A DNA stretch of 64,000 nucleotides from Trachythela sp. YZ-2020 (taxonomy: Eukaryota > Cnidaria > Anthozoa > Malacalcyonacea > Clavulariidae), in NCBI GenBank assembly GCA_016169945.1, contig JADLSH010000228.1, positions 1 to 64,000 of the forward strand. Direction: 5' to 3'. Of the stretch, positions 11,866 through 23,559 are shown one piece after another (position 1 is the stretch's first letter; every line of letters starts with the position of its first letter). The notes beneath the pieces were generated by a model. That model was not told the DNA's origin and searched no databases. It saw only the letters and a program-made list of their open reading frames with translations. The position numbers were made by a program, and so were the translations under genes.

Positions 11866-13865
11866 TCAACGATGCCACTGATACAATTTCAGCACAAGAA
11901 AATTCAATTCGCAAGTAACTATGTCTATGAACAGCAAATTAAAAAGATTACAAGTCAATAGTATCCAGTAAAATGATCTGCACTCCCTGCGATATTTGAC
12001 TGGGAGCCAGCCCAACTTAAGTATGTCAGAAATGTTCGCGTAATGATTCACCACAAAGCCTGCAGCTGCAAGCTGTACTCGTTGTAAGCGTTTGATGAGA
12101 TATTCTGGAGCTGGGTGACATACCACGTCATTATAGTCAAGAACTGACAGGACTAATGATTCAGCCAGTTGCTTTCTTATATGAAAAGAGGTGAAATTCT
12201 TGAGTTTTTTTTATGGCAGACAAGGTACTATAACACTTGGAGATTTTTCGAAGAATGTCACAGTCCCATTTAAGATTCTCGTGTAACTCGGTTCCTAGTA
12301 ATTTGGTTGTTGTAGACCTCTCCAACGGGACACTGCCCACAGATATGTTGATTTGATGTTCGTTGAGTTGACGCGAGGTCGCAAGTTGATAAGTCGAGAA
12401 AATCATAGTTTTGGTCTTTTTAGGATTCAAGTTAAGGTTACAATCAGTTGACCATGACGATAACTTATCCATAGCTTGTTGTAACTGTAACTCACAAGAG
12501 TTCATCTCAATCGGTTTGCAGTGTTGTTGGTATATAGTGGTGTCATCCGTATATTGATAAGTCTTGACTTGTCCTAATCCGTTAGATAGATCGTTTACGT
12601 ATAGATTAAAAAGTACAGGTCCTAGTATCGATCCTTGCGGAACACCAAAATTCACGTTTAATCGACTCGATTTTTTGTCATCTATTTGGACAAACTGCTT
12701 TCTACCGGTCATGTAGTTAGTAGCCCATGCCAAGAAGGACTTCGAGAAACCTTGTCCACGAAGTTTTTTCAGAACAGTTTCATAGGCCACAGTGTCAAAT
12801 GCCTTTGAGAAGTCAGCTAAAATAGCCATAGTGACTTCACCTTTACTCATTGCATGAATGATGTCATCTCTCATAGCGAGGAGAACTGTAGTGGTATTAT
12901 GACCTTTTCTATATGCACTTGACGAGTAATTCTTAAGAATCTCTCCATCGTTGCGCGATAAATAACTGGTCATTTGCCGTAGTACTAGACGCTCATAGAC
13001 TTTTGATAAAGTTTGGAGGATTGATATTGGTCGGAGGTCGTCATTAATTACACTTAATTTATTTCTCTTTAGGAATCGCGCTTATTCGAACAATTTTCCA
13101 CATTGATGGAAACGTTGATTTTTAATGCAATTGTTGAGAATATATGTCAAGGGCCAAATGTTCTGCAACCAGTTGAATTTAACTGGTATGTTGTCTGGGC
13201 CACATGAACAATCTGATCTGAGATTCTGATAGTACTTCTCGCTAGCCGTGAACTTTCGTAACCTAAATTCACTATCGTTAGTATCTTCAGGGAAGGAATC
13301 AAGTAACTGCCAGAGTTCCACAATTGATTTAGGAGACGCTCCGGTGACACGTTCTGCAGTTGTGTTTGTTTGGTTCATCTGGGTCGATTCTTAGTGGTTG
13401 TGGGTTGGGGATTCTGTGTATTGTCTGCGAAACTTATTTTGGTTTTGATGAGGAGAGGGCCTTCTGGTAGAATTCGCATTTACTTTTCCTGATGCTAACT
13501 TTCAGAAGATTCCTTTTTTCCCGATATTGAGCCCATAGCTGCTCACTTTTTTCGTTCCTCTTCTAGAACGCAGATTATGACACTCATAATCATGACTGGA
13601 GGTCGTGATATTTTTGTCCTTCTTAGTGATACATGACGCTCGAGACACTCGCAGATCAAGTTGATTAAAAGCTCTACTTGCATATCAGGATCGTTAGTTG
13701 AATACACATTACTCAGAGGCAACTGTTCAAAGTCACGACAAAAAGCGACCGCGTCGAAACTCTTTTCGTGACGAATGAATTTAAACCGAGGTATAAATCT
13801 TGTAGTCCGTACATTAAGACATGCGTACGGAGCATCATGGTCGCTTATTTTTCTATATTTAGGCG
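11866..13865 (-). pseudogene. 5'-truncated LINE (reverse transcriptase with YTDD box)
   Basis: Read on the minus strand, a 270-codon frame (12973-12161) is a reverse transcriptase core: FRKGHNTTT-like fingers, LADFSKAFDTV, FGVPQGSILGPVLF and QYTDDTTIY at 12542-12553, then LNLNPKKTKTM. Upstream pieces (13378-13082) carry the linker and FPEDTNDSEF. A short endonuclease end with ISDHDAPYA lies near 13850. The C-terminal part with KRLQRVQLAAAGF ends near 11866. The usual YADD is YTDD, which keeps both catalytic aspartates. Frameshifts at about 12140 and 13080 break it. It ends abruptly at about 13865, where an oppositely oriented LINE begins. Confidence 0.85.
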
Positions 13866-15260
13866 TGATCGATCTGACGGCAGAAGAGGTGGGGATGTGT
13901 GCGTCTATGTGAACAACCGTCTACCTGTTGTCCACTTCTGAAAGAACTTTGAGTCATTACTATTAATAAAACCAAGTCGCCTACCACGGGGCCTCAATTC
14001 AATTATATTGGGAGCCAATTATCATCCGCCCAGAAGTGACTACAGGGCCTTGTCGGCTTATCTGACCGAGTCTCTAGACTGCGCACTAGCATCTAACCCA
14101 GGGGCCGCTATTATCCTAACCAACCGGTGATTTTAACCAATTTAAACACCGCCAGTTGTGCAATTCTTTTTCCCTAAAACAAATTGTAAAACATGCTACC
14201 AGAGGATTAAACAGAGGAGGCAACGAAAATTGGTCCCCTGCTCTTCCTAATCATGGTAAATGACTTGAACGTTTCTGACGATACGGTTAAATTCGTGGAT
14301 GACACTACCATCTGGAAGATTGTCCTGAAAGGTCAAGCATCCAACTCTGTCCTACCGTCACAAATTATTGAATGCACTAATTGGGTTTCCGAAAATAATA
14401 TGAAGTTGAACCCCACTAAGACCAAAGAAGTTCGAGTTTTTTATTCCTCGCCCGATTCCGCGGCTCTTCCACCAATCACCATTGACGGCCACGATATTGT
14501 CGTTGTTCCGCATGCCAAATTACTTGGTGTTGTAATCTCCAAAGACCTTAAGTGAATCCAACACGTCAATTACATCTGCAAAAAGGCTGCGAAGCGGTTA
14601 TATGCCTACGATTACTTAAGAGATGCTCTATTCCAGCGAGCAAGTTAGTTCGGGTGTTTATTGCTTGCATCAGACCAATTTTGGAATTTTCATGTGAGGT
14701 ATGGCACTATTGTTTGCCTCAATACTTGAGTGACGAGATCGAGAGTATTCAACACATGCATAGCCCTACGTATAATTTTCCCTGAACTCAGATATGTAGA
14801 TGCAATGGACCGTGCTGACGTGGTGTCGCTATTTCTGCGGAGAAAGGCCATTTGCGAGAGATTTTTCGAGCGAATGCGTGCTGATACATCCCACAAATTA
14901 CACTCTCTTGTCCCTCCAAGACACAATACAGGGTATTCTCTACGCAATAATAACAGTCTCTCATGAATACCTAGGCATAAGACCAACAGGTTTGCTAACA
15001 GTTTTATCATAGCCGGAACTAAAGTACGGTTAACGGGCGAACCCAATTTAAAACAATGTCTAGACCTATCATATACTATTAATAATTAGTATAAACTTAG
15101 TAATAGACTATCACTTTTCCTGCGTTCTGATTGGCTACGCTACTCGTAGACTATTAGTGATAGTCTACTAGTAGCAAAAACAGTGAAAATTAAAATTAAT
15201 ATTAATATTTATGCTTTTGTTTGTGTTGTATTGTGTCTCTAGTTCTCAATAAATGCAATT
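13866..15260 (+). pseudogene. Internally deleted, 5'-truncated LINE on the + strand
   Basis: It begins within the endonuclease (RRGGDVCVYVNN near 13890; GANYHPPRSDYRAL near 14020). After a deletion near 14215 it resumes in the reverse transcriptase palm with GPLLFLIMVNDL and the catalytic box FVDD (14292-14303). The thumb/C-terminal region follows (MKLNPTKTKEV; LVRVFIACIRPILE; LFLRRKAICERFF) through two frameshifts to about 14966. The likely 3' untranslated region runs to aataaatg near 15250. The family differs from the minus-strand LINE it meets. Confidence 0.8.
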
Positions 15261-15492
15261 AGGATACCAGATAAATATTGAGTTGAGTTTCTGTTAGTTA
15301 TCTCGTTGACTATCGCCTCGCGCCTCGCTGATCGGCAGCCAACTCTAAATCCTTGGTTCAATTGTTAAATAATAATATTTCGCTGTTGTCCCCGTTAACC
15401 GTCCAAACGACATAAAATATTTTCGTTAATCGTTTGAAATGCTCCTAAATCTTACTATAATTATAACGTTTATGCTCTTAACACCATAGGAA
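15261..15492. other. Unassigned spacer
   Basis: AT-rich sequence without recognisable genes. The 9 bases ccataggaa at its end are the left target duplication of the following MITE. Confidence 0.4.
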
Positions 15493-15671
15493 CTCTCTCC
15501 TCCGCAGAGGCTTTGGAATCCAAAGTTTAATACGTGCGCTAGATGGTAATAAATAAAATGCGAGAAAATGCGCTAAACGGTAATATAATGAAGAAACCGC
15601 TAAAATTTTATTTATTACCATCTAGCGCACGTATTAAACTTTGGATTCCAAAGCCTCTGCGGAGGAGAGAG
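15493..15671. mobile_element. MITE with 67-bp perfect inverted ends and 9-bp target duplication
   Basis: The element begins ctctctcctccgcagaggc. Its last 67 bases are the exact reverse complement of the first 67. The 9 bases ccataggaa flank it on both sides (15484-15492 and 15672-15680). A 9-bp duplication with long inverted ends suggests a Mutator-like (or Merlin) origin. The perfect arms and duplication imply a fairly recent insertion. Confidence 0.85.
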
Positions 15672-16500
15672 CCATAGGAACATACTCGCAATTCCGTATC
15701 AAGGCTTATTTGAACATTGTAGTGCAGCACTTTGTTCCCAATGGGATGTCTCTATACTGCAATATAACCCGCTAAAAGCGAGCCTACCCTACTAAAATAG
15801 CCCTGTATTAGTGTATTGGCTGTATATAGGGTTTAGCCTGATAATGATTTCGTTCCTTTTCTCTGAACTTCGTAACTATGCTCTAGCAATTGCTAACCGT
15901 CTCCGATAGCCCGGAAAATGTAAATAGCCGTTTGGTAAAGCAAACCCTGTTACCAATCATGATCAATTTGTGTGTGCCAAGTGTTTGAATTGTTTCTATA
16001 TTCATTTATACAAAGTGTTCAATGATGATATGGAACAAGTTAGAAACTGAGTTTACAATATGTCTAAATGTCTAATAGACAGTTTACTTTTATCTGGACG
16101 TCTATAGGCCTATATGTCCTAATGAAAAACATTTCTTTCCTCATAGTATCAATATCACTATTTGTATCCCCTCCAACAATTGTATATTTCGATTCACTCC
16201 AACATAACGCACAAATATGTGGCTTTCTAACCATAACTCACAAACATTTCACATGCAAGCAAAATTTCTACATTCAGACAATCTTGGACATAACTGGTTG
16301 AGACTACCTTTCCCTCTATGCAAATCATATTGCGCTTCTGACTTAAGCCCCCACTCCCCAAACTCAATGTTGAGCTTGTGTCTTGATAAATTGTCAAAAG
16401 TTGTTTCGGCCGGGGTTGTTCACAACATTGAACATTATTCCTTTGACTGAACACCAGAACAAAAATATGGCAAAAGAAATTATCGAAATGACGAAATATT
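15672..16500. other. Unassigned spacer
   Basis: No family-like frame or repeat is evident apart from the target duplication at its left end. Open frames at 16068-16454 on both strands lack protein-family patterns. Confidence 0.4.
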
Positions 16501-16650
16501 AACTACTTACTAACTGAGCGTGAGGTCTGTACGGTAAAATATCAAGCTGAGGTCTTGCTGTATTGACCGAGCGATAGCGAGGTCAATACAGCAAGACCGA
16601 GGCTTGATATTTTACCGTACAGACCGAACAGTCGAAGTTAGTAAGTTGTT
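16501..16650. mobile_element. Perfectly folding palindromic MITE, about 150 bp
   Basis: The left arm carries gaggtctgtacggtaaaata then ggtcttgctgtattgacc. The right arm is their inverse, around the centre gagcgatagcgag. The outer blocks ttactaact and agttagtaa also pair. It has no coding capacity. The following 16651-17367 holds no gene; a small palindrome around attgcccgtgggcaat lies at 17142-17165. Confidence 0.7.
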
Positions 16651-17701
16651 TATTATATGGCATTTCAGACAACAAAAAACAATTCATTTTGCCAAAAATT
16701 GGTCACGCGAGGGCAAAGTACAAAGTCCGAAACTCAAAGCCGGTCATTTTCAAATGTCAAAATAATTTCAATGATACGAATTTGCCTTAGTTTTTTAAAA
16801 TTTATCTAATCTTAGCTTAGTAAAACTACTCTACAGTACCATTTATAGAATAAAATATAAAATTAATAGAAAATATAGTGATATTGAGCTATCGGATCAA
16901 GGACAAAAACAACTTTGCATGTTCGAAAAAACAAAAATATTCTTGACTGTTTTAGTTAAAAAACATCGTAAAATTTACCTTAATATTTCGACTTGAGCCA
17001 ACAAAACTTGATTTTATCCCTTGTAGTTATCCCTTTTCCGTATTTTCCGTTTATTTTTCATTGTTTTAAATTATTTTTAAGGATTTTTTAATGCTTTTAT
17101 TGGTTTGAAATGTGTTCAAGTCGTCGCAGGGCAATAAGAATACCGTATTGCCCGTGGGCAATACGGGAAAATCCTGCCTCGTCAGCGACCAATCAGATTG
17201 CGAGATTCACCAAAACAAGCACTTGCCATATAATAAATATATATACTAGCTACTACAATTCGCCAATTGCTTCGGCTGGTCGAAATACTTCGCGGCAGTA
17301 TAAATTTGGCGCGCACTCTACCATACTAAATATTAAATGATGGCGTTGACAGATGGAACACTATTTACTATTACATCTGCCTCGTACCCAGGCGTCTCCA
17401 GAGCATTATTTAGAAATTAGCTATGATGTTTTTTTTACATGAAGTATTACACTGGCGAGCGAAGCGCGCAGGGGAAATTGGGAAGAGTGCACTTGAAACG
17501 GGAGACGCCTGGCAGTTCTTGGTCGATTTCTTGCAACAAAGTACGATTTCTTGCAAGTTGTGATATTTCGCTCTCGTTTTCGTTATTTTTCTACTTGTCT
17601 TTGTTGTATTGGTCAAAATATACAGTAGTTAGTTATGTGAGCGTTCATTTGTCCTGTTGCACTTGGTATACGACCTTTCACACATGCCCTAAAGTCAGGA
17701 A

Positions 17702-18765
17702 ATGTCAACACTGGAAGAAGACTTGCAGGGATTAGATTTGCAAGGTATGACAAATAGACTATAAAAATGCATTGTAGTGATAAATATTTCAATATTTACG
17801 GCTGTGGGTGTAAATTTACAGCGTTTATTCATTTTAAATGAACCACAGGTGAAGCAAGACCTGTTCGAAGATCTGCAAGACGTCTTGCCTGTAACTTTCA
17901 ACGTCCAATATCGCCTGATCCTTCGCCAAATCTAAGCGAGAAGCATGGCTTAACGTCAAAATCAAAGGTTGGAGGTAAAACTTGTTGTATTATATATTTC
18001 TTGGTTCAGAGAGATCACAAATGGGCATATTGTGAGGGTATCAATATTTAGTCATGCCTGTATCCAGGGATATTGAGATGCTGGTACACCAGTTAGGCTC
18101 CCTAACTAGGTCCCAAAAAAAGAAAAATAACATTGTAACCCTCAAAACTAGAAGTTTTAAAAATAGATACTCAGAATGTTAATTACATGTCTTAAATGTG
18201 TAAGTTTTCATTTCGTCACCTCCGTTGCAATACTTCATGTATTCCTCTTATATAGCCTGCACTGAGAACGCCTGGGTGAGGCAGATTGTAGGGCATATGG
18301 AAATTTAATACTGATTTACATAATACGCTTCAGTATAATTATGCATGGGTTCAAACCATATGCTCAAATTTAGAATACAGAAATTCAGAATAAATCCCAC
18401 TAAATCATACTTTTCTTTAGCATGTATATATTATAATATTAGTAAAAGTGCAATTTCAGAGAGTAATATGCCCAATTGCTTATGGATTGATATGAGCTGA
18501 TATAAGCACTTAGTCAGAATATAAGATCTACAAGATAATTTGTTGAAATGGTGGTGTACTTGTGTAAAATATACTTGTATATTAACAAGGTTTTTGATCA
18601 TGTTTTGGTATAGTTCCCACCTGCAAAAGACTTGTGCCTGGAGCTTTTCCTTCCCTAAATTTACCAGAGAAAAGCATACCCTCCACCTCCACAACTGCAC
18701 CCAGAAGTGAACTTGTTCGACAGAAGCCCAAACAAAACAATACTATTCAAGCCTCAAGATTTTAA
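17702..18765 (+). CDS. Three-exon small ORF within the 2.9 kb transposon; weak THAP-end resemblance
   Basis: Exons 17702-17744, 17849-17974 and 18614-18765 have good GT-AG borders and fitting phases (1, then 1). They give an open frame of about 106 residues starting MSTLEEDLQGLDLQ. The second exon is basic (EARPVRRSARRLA). The third contains CKRLVPGAFPSLNLPEKS, which resembles the C-terminal AVPTIF-type end of THAP zinc-finger domains, but the cysteine-rich start of a THAP domain is not present. This could be the front part of a transposase gene whose rest was deleted, or a captured host fragment. Function is unknown. Confidence 0.4.
18219..18283. repeat. Truncated transposon end of the same family
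   Basis: This stretch (gttgcaatacttcatgtatt through cgcctgggtgaggcag) closely matches the right terminal region of the 2.9 kb element at about 20220-20288. It lies between the second and third exons of the internal ORF. Confidence 0.7.
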
Positions 18766-19222
18766 AAGAAGGTTGAGAAATTTGTGGTTGTAGGACTTGG
18801 AATTATTAACCTCAAATATGACTGAAAAAAGCCCCCTCCTGGCTTAATAAAAGATTTATGGTTATTTATTCTGTGCAAGACAGAATATCTGTAAAGATGG
18901 ACTATACAGATCAAGCAAGCATTGGATAAACTATAAGACTAGAACATTATATCAAGAAACACAGTATTTATATTTATATTTGTTGGGGATTGTATTGTTG
19001 AAATCATTTTAAATTGATTTCATAATTTTTTAATTGAACAAAAGTCTATATCTACAAAAATCACTATATCAGATACAATTTTGGTTGACTCCTTCAAGAA
19101 AGAGAACAAATAATATGAAGAAATTAGTATTTACATTGTGGGTAGGCTCAGATTCAAGCTGTTGGAGTTCTCCATGCATGCTATGGTGCATGCAAGAGCC
19201 CCAACATATGGAAACATATTAT

Positions 19223-20075
19223 TTACAGCTGAAGTTCACTGTTCTTTTTTTTTCCAAGTAATTTATACTTGTTAACGACATCTCTTGCAAAGGAGAATCC
19301 TCTGACAGTTGCGTATAGTTTGATAATGTTTTCAAAACATAAGTTTTGACACTCTTTTGACACTGCAACATTGCATTGTTCAACAATATTGTTCCACAAA
19401 CTTTTCGCTAATGGAGAAGCTTGGACCTCCTCAACAACTTTATCCACAGGTAATGAGGTAGGTTTGCCAATTCTTGTGTGCTTTCTAAAGCACAATTCAG
19501 GAATTTCTGCAATATTTACCAGCCAGGAATTGGGTGCCCACAGTGCTCCTCGGGAAATTGAAGAAATGTAGTCATTTTCTTCAGTAGGTACTTTCATTGA
19601 AAACATTGTAACTCTTGGTTTCTTAATGAATCTGCATTTTTGGAATTCTTTCTTTTTCCATAATGCTTGGATTACATAGCCAGCAACATACTGTAAGCAA
19701 GGGGTCCAAGCTTGTCAGGTGTGATGGATAATTCACTCTAAACAGAAGAAATGAAAATATTAAAATGATTTTTAACCCACATACACCTATAAACACTCTC
19801 ATTGGTAAGTAAAATCATCTGGCATTAGACGGAATAAAAAATACCAATTTTAGTGCTATCAGGATTAACCTATTATCTGGTGTTAAAGTAGGGCGCATAC
19901 TAAAGTAGGGACCCTGTAGGGTGCATCTATTTATTTATATTAAAGTAGGGTGCATCTGCGTATAATTTTGCAATTCAAATTACTTTAAAATGAAAAATTC
20001 ATATACCTGGGTAGATCGTATATGAAATAATTCGCCAAGACATCGCAGGGTTTCCTCGCCATGTAATTTCTTCAT
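19223..20075 (-). pseudogene. Transposase C-terminal remnant inside the 2.9 kb transposon
   Basis: On the minus strand, exon 19737-19223 reads SELSITPDKLGPLAY, then after a frameshift near 19690 YVAGYVIQALWKK. It continues ISRGALWAPNSWLV and ends LYATVRGFSFARDVVNKYK. The Y(I/V)AGY(I/V) and ISRGxLxxP patterns are seen near the C-termini of several animal DDE transposases of the THAP/P type. A possible upstream exon (20075-20007, MKKLHGEETLRC) ends with a good donor. The catalytic core is missing, so the copy is a deleted, non-autonomous derivative. Confidence 0.5.
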
Positions 20076-20823
20076 AAAAAAGCCACGTGAACTGGTCTTT
20101 GTAATGGATTTGTAGAAATTTCTACTTCCTCGATCGAATGTCCGCCATGACAGTATACAAGAACTGCCAGGCGCTCCCCCGCGTGAAGTCTTCCCAATTT
20201 CCCCTTCGCGCGTCGCCTCAGTTGCAATACTTCATGTATTCCTCTTATATAGCCTGCCGCAAACTGAGAGCGCCTGGGTACGAGGCAGCTATTACATTGA
20301 GATATCAATATTTAAACCAAGCGCAAAACCTATGATTAAATTACATCTGCATCTGAAATTTAATTAATACATTGCAACCCTCAAACGCCTGCCTTTCCGA
20401 TGGCTTAAAAACCAACACCTTTTGCCTTATTTTTTTCACACATCGTACGGGTCCTCATATTCCACTTTTCGCGACTTGAATTCAATGGCAGATCAGCAGA
20501 TCTTCTAAACAAGACGTACAAATCTGTGGTTTGCCGTTGTAAAGCCTGGTTTTCATATGTCGCCGATGCCGATGGTCGGCGATGCACTCATGGACCATCA
20601 TTGTTAGTGATCATTGAAGGTGAAAATAATTTCAGGAAGACAAAGGATTTTACTCACCAATGAACTAAAACAATACTCAATAGCACTTGGAAAGCATCAC
20701 AAGAATAATTGACATTTGCATCAGTATTGATTTTCAGATACCTTTTATAAATTAAAGTACTATTAATTTTGTTTATTATACTTCTCCTAGCTTGTAATAC
20801 TGTGAACTTACTTGAGTGTCAGC

Positions 20824-20970
20824 CTGCCTCGTACCCAGGCGCTCTCAGTTTGCGGCAGGCTATATAAGAGGAATACATGAAGTATTGCAACTGAGGCGAC
20901 CACTTCATGTAAAAAAAACATCATAGCTAATTTCTAAATAATGCTCTGGAGACGCCTGGGTACGAGGCAG
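20824..20970. mobile_element. 147-bp MITE derived from the 2.9 kb element
   Basis: Its ends (ctgcctcgtacccaggcg and the inverse) and inner blocks match both termini of the element at 17377-20288. The 9 bases agtgtcagc flank it at 20815-20823 and 20971-20979. It is thus an internally deleted copy that moved on its own. Confidence 0.85.
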
Positions 20971-21673
20971 AGTGTCAGCATCAGCAGGGACTGTGGCAGG
21001 CGGTTGTTTCTAAGAATGAAGGATGATGAATATGAAGTTACTAAACTAAAGTTATGCATGACTTATTAGTTATTAGCATTTGAACTGAACCGAGACAATT
21101 AAAACGAATGGACCGAAACATATCATATGTCACAGATTATATTACCTAAAGTGTAGTCTGTAGAGTTTCATGTTGCACAGTTCAGAGTGATTCACATTTA
21201 TACTGTGGCGTTCCTGTATGTACATTCTAAAGATAACTATACATTATTCAGAACGGTGGCTTGGGCAGTCATTGATTTTTCTATGAATATGGTACAAGAC
21301 ACAATATAATAACGTTTGCTTCATAAGAAGGTAAGCGATATTCCCTGCCGCCTGATTTTTTAAAATCAATTTCCTTTTCAATTTCCTATACTTTTGATTA
21401 GCTTATAGTGTTTATACTTATTTATTGATACTGATTGCCTTATATACTATCAGACGTGTTCTATTTGCCTTATACACTAGCTATAAGTTGACATTCCCGA
21501 CGTTGGCGCGTTGTTTGTCTCTGTTGTTAACTATAAGTATACATGAAGGTCACAATGATCGGTTATTAAAGAGTGAACTATTCAACTATATGCAGGCTGT
21601 ATTTATATTTGTAGTACGCCTTAGACGTCTGCCGAGTGGACCAATTAAACGTCTTGTGTTAAAAGTGTGACCA
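20971..21673. other. Unassigned spacer
   Basis: No recognisable gene. The word gccttata recurs at about 21437 and 21468, and gacgtct-type words occur here and again near 22020 and 25090, suggesting old repeat copies. Confidence 0.35.
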
Positions 21674-21858
21674 ATAGACCACTTTCATAATTCAGACGAG
21701 TTTAAATATTCTTTTATGTGCATATTAATAAGCCTTACCAGCCTCGTTTCTGTGCATGAAATTGAAAATAATTTATTAATTTTAACGAGGTCAATAAGGC
21801 TTATCAAAATGCACATAAAAGAATATTTAAACTCATCTGAATTATGAAAGTGGTCTAT
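21674..21858. mobile_element. Foldback MITE, 185 bp
   Basis: The left arm, starting atagaccactttcataattc, pairs with the right arm, ending gaattatgaaagtggtctat, over about 63 bases with few mismatches. Blocks such as tttaaatattcttttatgtg recur in inverse. It has no coding capacity. The following 21859-22363 holds only AT-rich spacer. Confidence 0.75.
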
Positions 21859-22363
21859 AAGGCAATATAAATACGAGATGAATAGTTGGAAACCATACTT
21901 TGGCATACTAGAATGAAACCAAGAAAATATAGAATATTTCATTGCCAAATAATGCCAATTAACTAGAATAATTCTTTACTATAAAGTGCGTCCAAGTTTA
22001 GTCGTCTTCGTATTTATACTAGACGTCTAAGGACTTGAACGTCTAAGACAACTATATATTGCAGAAATGCGGAACATTTTTTAAATAATTTATATTGTAT
22101 CAATAGCTCTTTCCGCTTACTTGATACAAATAATTTATTCTTATATATTTTAGATATTCACGATAAGTCCATTATGAAAATAATAGAAAAATATTTTCAT
22201 GATATTCTTCTATTATATGATAAACAGTACATTGTGTAAACATGCATGCATATTATTATGTATAATCTAAAGAGTGTGATATTTTATAATCTTATTGCTG
22301 CCGAAGGCAGCACACTATTCTTGACATGGCAAGGTTTCTCCAGAGTTCACTTGCCCCAGTCTT

Positions 22364-23430
22364 TTACGCCGACCTATGTATAGTCGAGATCTCGATTTTG
22401 CGTCTGTGAGTTGTCGGAATTCCGGGCAGAAAGTCGAGCTCAAGGAGAATTTTTAAAATAGGGGGAAAGGGCGAGAAAATATTGTATTGCACGCGCATGT
22501 TTTGTTCCATGTGATCTGCAAGTTCAGAACTCAAGATTTTACAAGATTTTATTCTGGATTTCTGGATCTGAGTCATCTGACTAGCTGCAAAATATACAAA
22601 CATTTCCCGAAGAAACACAGGTAAGTATGGCTTTATTTCTTTCTGCCGATATTCTTCAAGGCCAGGCCTCGAAATAATTCTTGAAAGTATGCCGGTCATC
22701 ATGACCGGTGAATAATTCAATTTACCGGTCACCGAAGATATTTTGCCGGTCAATTTTGTGTGTTTTTTTATCATTTGTGCCTATTATATGTAGTGCAACT
22801 GCACCTATTTTAAGTGTACTGTAATTAGTATTTTAAGAATTCATTATTATTAGTCTACTAGTTCCACTTGTTTTTCTTTCATGCCTGTTTTCATCTTTTT
22901 GTGACGATGGTTGGGATTTCGCAGTTGAAAATTGACTCGCATTTCCATTGGACAGATCGATTTGGCAGTAAAATTTCCCATGAGCCCGATAATTTTGCTC
23001 ACTATAGCCAAGATCAAGATCCACTTTGTTACGCATGAATATTTATCATTTGGACGCTGACGAATAGAGCAAATGCTTGTCAGCGTCAGCAGATTCCTGC
23101 TCACAAAGTTTCTGTCTTCTGAGCCACAAAGTAAATAAAGTGTAATTTGAGTTGCAAGCATAAGTTGTGAACGCAATGCCTGCTGTGTTTTTTAGGAGCG
23201 TGACTCTCGCTTTTCTCCAAACTGAAATTGATGCAACGATGGGAAACAAAAACCTCAGTCATGTACACATTTTTTATTAAAAAATTACCGGTCATACATG
23301 TCCGGTAAGCGAGGATATTTGCCGGTCAAACTGAAATAATTTACCGGTCATTGACCGGTGACCGGTACTTATTTCGAGCCATGTTCAAGGCGATGAACTG
23401 TTTCGTGTTCATGAGTAATGGCTTATTAGT
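22364..23430 (-). pseudogene. Minus-strand open frame split by a hAT insertion; product unrecognised
   Basis: Without the insertion at 22663-23383 and one copy of its target duplication, the minus strand reads openly from about 23422 down to 22364. It passes through EHETVHRLEEYRQKEIKPYL and FLREMFVYFAASQMTQ. The composition looks protein-like, with a regular hydrophobic and charged pattern. There is no in-frame start codon at the top, so it could be an internal exon or part of an older transposon. I do not recognise the family. Confidence 0.35.
22663..23383. mobile_element. Non-autonomous hAT element, 721 bp, with accggtca subterminal repeats
   Basis: The ends are caggcctcgaaataa and the inverse of catggctcgaaataa. 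The 8 bases ttcaaggc lie on both sides (22655-22662 and 23384-23391). Length-8 duplications and CA-starting ends are hAT traits. The terminal 80-100 bases on each side hold several copies of tgaccggt or accggtca, as expected for transposase binding sites. The interior has short frames but no transposase. Confidence 0.8.
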
Positions 23431-23559
23431 CCTAGATCCTGGTGTAGAATATTTGTCTATAGATAACTTTCCAACCATAGTTAGTGTTTATAATTCATGT
23501 ACGATGACAAATATTAAATATCTACCCGTGGAGGTTAATTAATTCATGTACGATGATAA

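Larger units (their letters stand above)
17377..20288. mobile_element. 2.9 kb DNA transposon with 9-bp target duplication (Mutator-like or Merlin-like)
   Basis: The left end reads ctgcctcgtacccaggcg and the right end is its inverse. The 9 bases ctattacat lie immediately outside both ends (17368-17376 and 20289-20297). The inverted similarity extends over roughly 150-165 bases in blocks, including ggggaaattgggaag and cgcctggcagttcttg. Inside are two converging gene remnants (17702-18765 on +, 20075-19223 on -) and a truncated right end of a related element (18219-18283). A short deletion derivative of the same family lies at 20824-20970. The superfamily is inferred only from the duplication length; the coding remnants hint at a THAP/P-like transposase, so the assignment stays open. 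Confidence 0.75.
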
